Source: an uncultured Lachnospiraceae bacterium (lineage in GTDB: Bacteria; Bacillota; Clostridia; Lachnospirales; Lachnospiraceae). From it: a stretch of DNA of 6,940 nucleotides. The DNA is taken from NCBI GenBank assembly GCA_900554925.1, contig USJG01000121.1, positions 1 through 6,940 on the forward strand. The letters are read 5' to 3'. Positions 5,534 to 6,940 of the stretch are shown piece after piece. The notes under the pieces are model-generated. The model had not been told where the DNA came from, did not search any database, and saw nothing but the letters and a program-made list of their open reading frames with translations. Each line of letters begins with the position of its first letter. Position 1 is the first letter of the stretch. The translations under genes were made by a program, and so were the position numbers.

Positions 5534-5953
5534 TTACAAAGAAAGGATAACTTTATCTTTAAGTGAAGCAGGAAGTTCATCTTCATCTATGGATACACTT
5601 AAAACAAAGTTCACATGAAACGCTTCACCGATTTTTTCCAGTTTTGTTACAATAGGTTCGATATCTGTGCCTTCTATACAGGCAATTTTTAAAAAGCTGT
5701 CAAAATACATCTGCTCTAAATCATGATCCTGAGAAATAATTCCACTGATAAATCCCAAAAATTCATCTGAGCTTGTTACTAAATAGGAAGATACATCAAT
5801 CAGTCTGATCTTATTATTCAGTTCATACATATGCTTTGTGCTCTTATCCAGGTATACAATATTGCCGGATACGTTCTGTACCTCAGTATTCACCTTATCT
5901 AATAAATGTTTGGTCTTGCCTTTCCCCTTTTTTCCAACTATTAATTGAACCAT
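5534..5953 (-). CDS. Small uncharacterised P-loop (Walker A) protein
   Basis: This 139-aa protein begins MVQLIVGKKGKGKTKHLLDK, with a clear Walker A motif GKKGKGKT (residues 7-14), so nucleotide binding is likely. NIVYLD (31-36) and FVLSVSIDEDE (116-126) look like core beta-strands of a P-loop domain, but I see no standard hhhhDE Walker B or further motor motifs. It has no membrane segment or signal peptide, so it is probably cytoplasmic. I recall similar short proteins in Lachnospiraceae genomes carrying labels such as PilT-like; its size and missing PilT motifs argue against a real pilus-retraction ATPase. The start ATG 5953 has a strong AGGAGG (5967-5962) 8 nt upstream. It has its own promoter candidate and terminator and so is probably monocistronic, between a wall carboxypeptidase and the HlyD-like gene. 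Function unknown. Confidence 0.85.
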   Translation of the reverse strand: MVQLIVGKKGKGKTKHLLDKVNTEVQNVSGNIVYLDKSTKHMYELNNKIRLIDVSSYLVTSSDEFLGFISGIISQDHDLEQMYFDSFLKIACIEGTDIEPIVTKLEKIGEAFHVNFVLSVSIDEDELPASLKDKVILSL

Positions 5954-5984
5954 TGGTAATCCCTCCTGAAGTATAGTATTTTTG

Positions 5985-6030
5985 CCTGTAAGCTATAGAT
6001 TTGCTTAAATTTATTATAAGTGATTACAGG
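5985..6030. repeat. Inverted repeat CCTGTAA/TTACAGG around a promoter -10 box
   Basis: CCTGTAA (5985-5991) and its exact inverse TTACAGG (6024-6030) are 32 nt apart. They flank the TATAAT box of the P-loop gene promoter, one arm in the -35/-10 spacer and the other about 15 nt past the predicted start site. A smaller nested CTTA (6004-6007)/TAAG (6017-6020) pair lies between them. It could be a two-site operator or a leader hairpin, or chance. Confidence 0.35.
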
Positions 6031-6041
6031 GTAAAAAACAA
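6013..6041 (-). promoter_or_regulatory. Candidate sigma-A promoter for the P-loop gene
   Basis: A perfect -10 TATAAT (6018-6013) lies 17 nt after TTGTTT (6041-6036), a weak -35 with 3 of 6 matches. The predicted start is near 6006, giving a leader of about 50 nt to ATG 5953. The -35 box lies in the T-rich tail just past the carboxypeptidase stop. Confidence 0.5.
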
Positions 6042-6053
6042 CTGTTAATTGTT
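6033..6053 (-). terminator. Possible weak terminator made from the carboxypeptidase stop region
   Basis: On the minus strand AACAATT (6053-6047) can pair with AGTTGTT (6043-6037), with one G-U pair and a 3-nt loop, followed by TTTT. The stem is AU-rich and weak and includes the last codons and part of the TAA stop. It also overlaps the -35 box of the next gene. Confidence 0.35.
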
Positions 6054-6940
6054 TATTTGCCCCAACAAATCTGACATTTGCTCATACAATTCATCACGGC
6101 TGTCCGCCCGCATAATTACAGCAATATAGGGATTGCTTGAAGAATCTCTGGAAAGCAATATAAGACAATGCCCGGCCGCATTTGTGGTTCCCGTCTTCCC
6201 TCCAAGCACAGTAACACCGCTGGGGGCCTGTGTCTTTCCCTGGATAAAGTAATTGCTATTGTTCACATTAATTTCCTTAGAGGCTCCATTTTGATCTGTA
6301 TATACGGTGGAATAGGAATCCATATGTATAATTTCAGTAAATAATCCATAATTTACTGCCGCATTCATGATCAGATACATATCATATGCTGTAGTATAGT
6401 GATTGTCATCTGAAAGCCCATGGGGATTTACGAAATGTGTATTCGTAGCGCCAAGTGCAAGGGCTTCCTCGTTCATCATATCGGCAAATGCTTCTACCGA
6501 GCCTGCAATTCCTTCCGCTATCATAACTGCCGCATCATTAGCAGAATTGATCAACAATAAATGAAGGGCCTGATCTAAGGTCATCTGATCCCCTGCGTTA
6601 ATGCCGCAGACCTGAGCTCCTGATTCAAGAATTTTGACGTTGGGAGTCGCAGTCAGCAGCATGTCGCTTGAACCATGCTTTAAAGCAACCAGCGCGGTCA
6701 TTACCTTAGTAAGACTGGCCGGATAAAGTTTTTCGTGAACATTTTTGGCATAAATCGTCTCTTTTTTATTGATGTCAAAAAGTCCTGCCGCTGAGGCTGT
6801 TATGCCTATATCAGCCTCTTCAATATTTGTATTTACCACACAAAGGTCAGATGCAAAAGGAGCTGCAACGCCCCGATCCTCCTCCAGATTGACGATTCTG
6901 AAACTGCTCACTTCTGAATCAGTGGTATAGGGCATGTCAT
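6045..6940 (-). CDS. D-alanyl-D-alanine carboxypeptidase (peptidase S11, DacF/PBP5-like), 5' end missing
   Basis: This low-molecular-weight penicillin-binding protein trims the terminal D-Ala from peptidoglycan pentapeptides outside the membrane. Numbering from the ATG at 6935, the three active-site motifs are SLTK (S74 nucleophile, K77), SAN (131-133) and KTG (247-249). Family blocks LYPASLTKVMTAL, NDAAVMIAE, HFVNPHGLSDDNHYTTAYDM and VLGGKTGTT are intact. The frame remains open to the window edge and no signal peptide is visible, so ATG 6935 is unlikely to be the true start; an export signal should lie just upstream. The visible part ends about 47 residues after KTG, so the C-terminal beta domain and amphipathic anchor of PBP5/DacA are absent. 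The stop is followed by a weak hairpin and then the P-loop gene promoter candidate. Confidence 0.93.
   Translation of the reverse strand, partial: DMPYTTDSEVSSFRIVNLEEDRGVAAPFASDLCVVNTNIEEADIGITASAAGLFDINKKETIYAKNVHEKLYPASLTKVMTALVALKHGSSDMLLTATPNVKILESGAQVCGINAGDQMTLDQALHLLLINSANDAAVMIAEGIAGSVEAFADMMNEEALALGATNTHFVNPHGLSDDNHYTTAYDMYLIMNAAVNYGLFTEIIHMDSYSTVYTDQNGASKEINVNNSNYFIQGKTQAPSGVTVLGGKTGTTNAAGHCLILLSRDSSSNPYIAVIMRADSRDELYEQMSDLLGQINN

Noticed and set aside
5534..5953. Calling the P-loop protein a PilT twitching-motility ATPase
   Set aside because: It is far shorter than PilT and lacks the Asp/His boxes and Walker B; only the Walker A motif is shared.

Overview
The window looks like chromosomal core-genome DNA of an AT-rich, low-GC Gram-positive anaerobe, most likely a clostridium of the Lachnospiraceae. 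This is inferred from the protein styles (a SepF-type divisome protein, a clostridial S11 D-Ala carboxypeptidase, a small P-loop protein and a single-pass HlyD-like protein), the strong AGGAGG-type ribosome binding sites, and the use of TTG starts. Every supported gene lies on the minus strand, so transcription runs from the right edge to the left. No mobile element, CRISPR array, tRNA or rRNA was found, and no gene-free stretch exceeds about 120 bases.

Right to left (5'->3' on the minus strand), the layout is as follows. (1) The 3' part of an S11 D-alanyl-D-alanine carboxypeptidase (6045-6940, start outside the window). (2) A 139-aa uncharacterised P-loop protein (5534-5953) with its own promoter candidate and a GC-rich terminator. 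(3) A promoter candidate, then a three-gene run: a HlyD-like membrane-anchored protein (4041-5435, TTG start), yggS (3327-4022, TTG start) and sepF (2813-3313), closed by a perfect 12-bp hairpin. (4) A second tightly packed run: aroB (1629-2732), lspA (1094-1621) and an rluD-type pseudouridine synthase (174-1094). (5) The first 20 codons of an unidentified gene (1-61) with AT-rich promoter candidates.

Functionally the window mixes envelope and division genes (carboxypeptidase, HlyD-like protein, YggS/YlmE, SepF, LspA) with housekeeping genes (AroB, RluD). It resembles the ylmE-sepF-...-lspA-ylyB neighbourhood of Bacilli, but ylmG, ylmH and divIVA are absent and aroB sits in their place. Gene joints are tight: the sepF and lspA Shine-Dalgarno sequences overlap the stop codon of the gene before, and lspA and rluD overlap as TAATG. 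This suggests translational coupling.

The least explained part is the pair formed by the small P-loop protein and the lone HlyD-like protein with no export ATPase or permease beside it, directly upstream of yggS-sepF. This is the best candidate for an undescribed envelope or division-associated module, but that role is inferred from context only.
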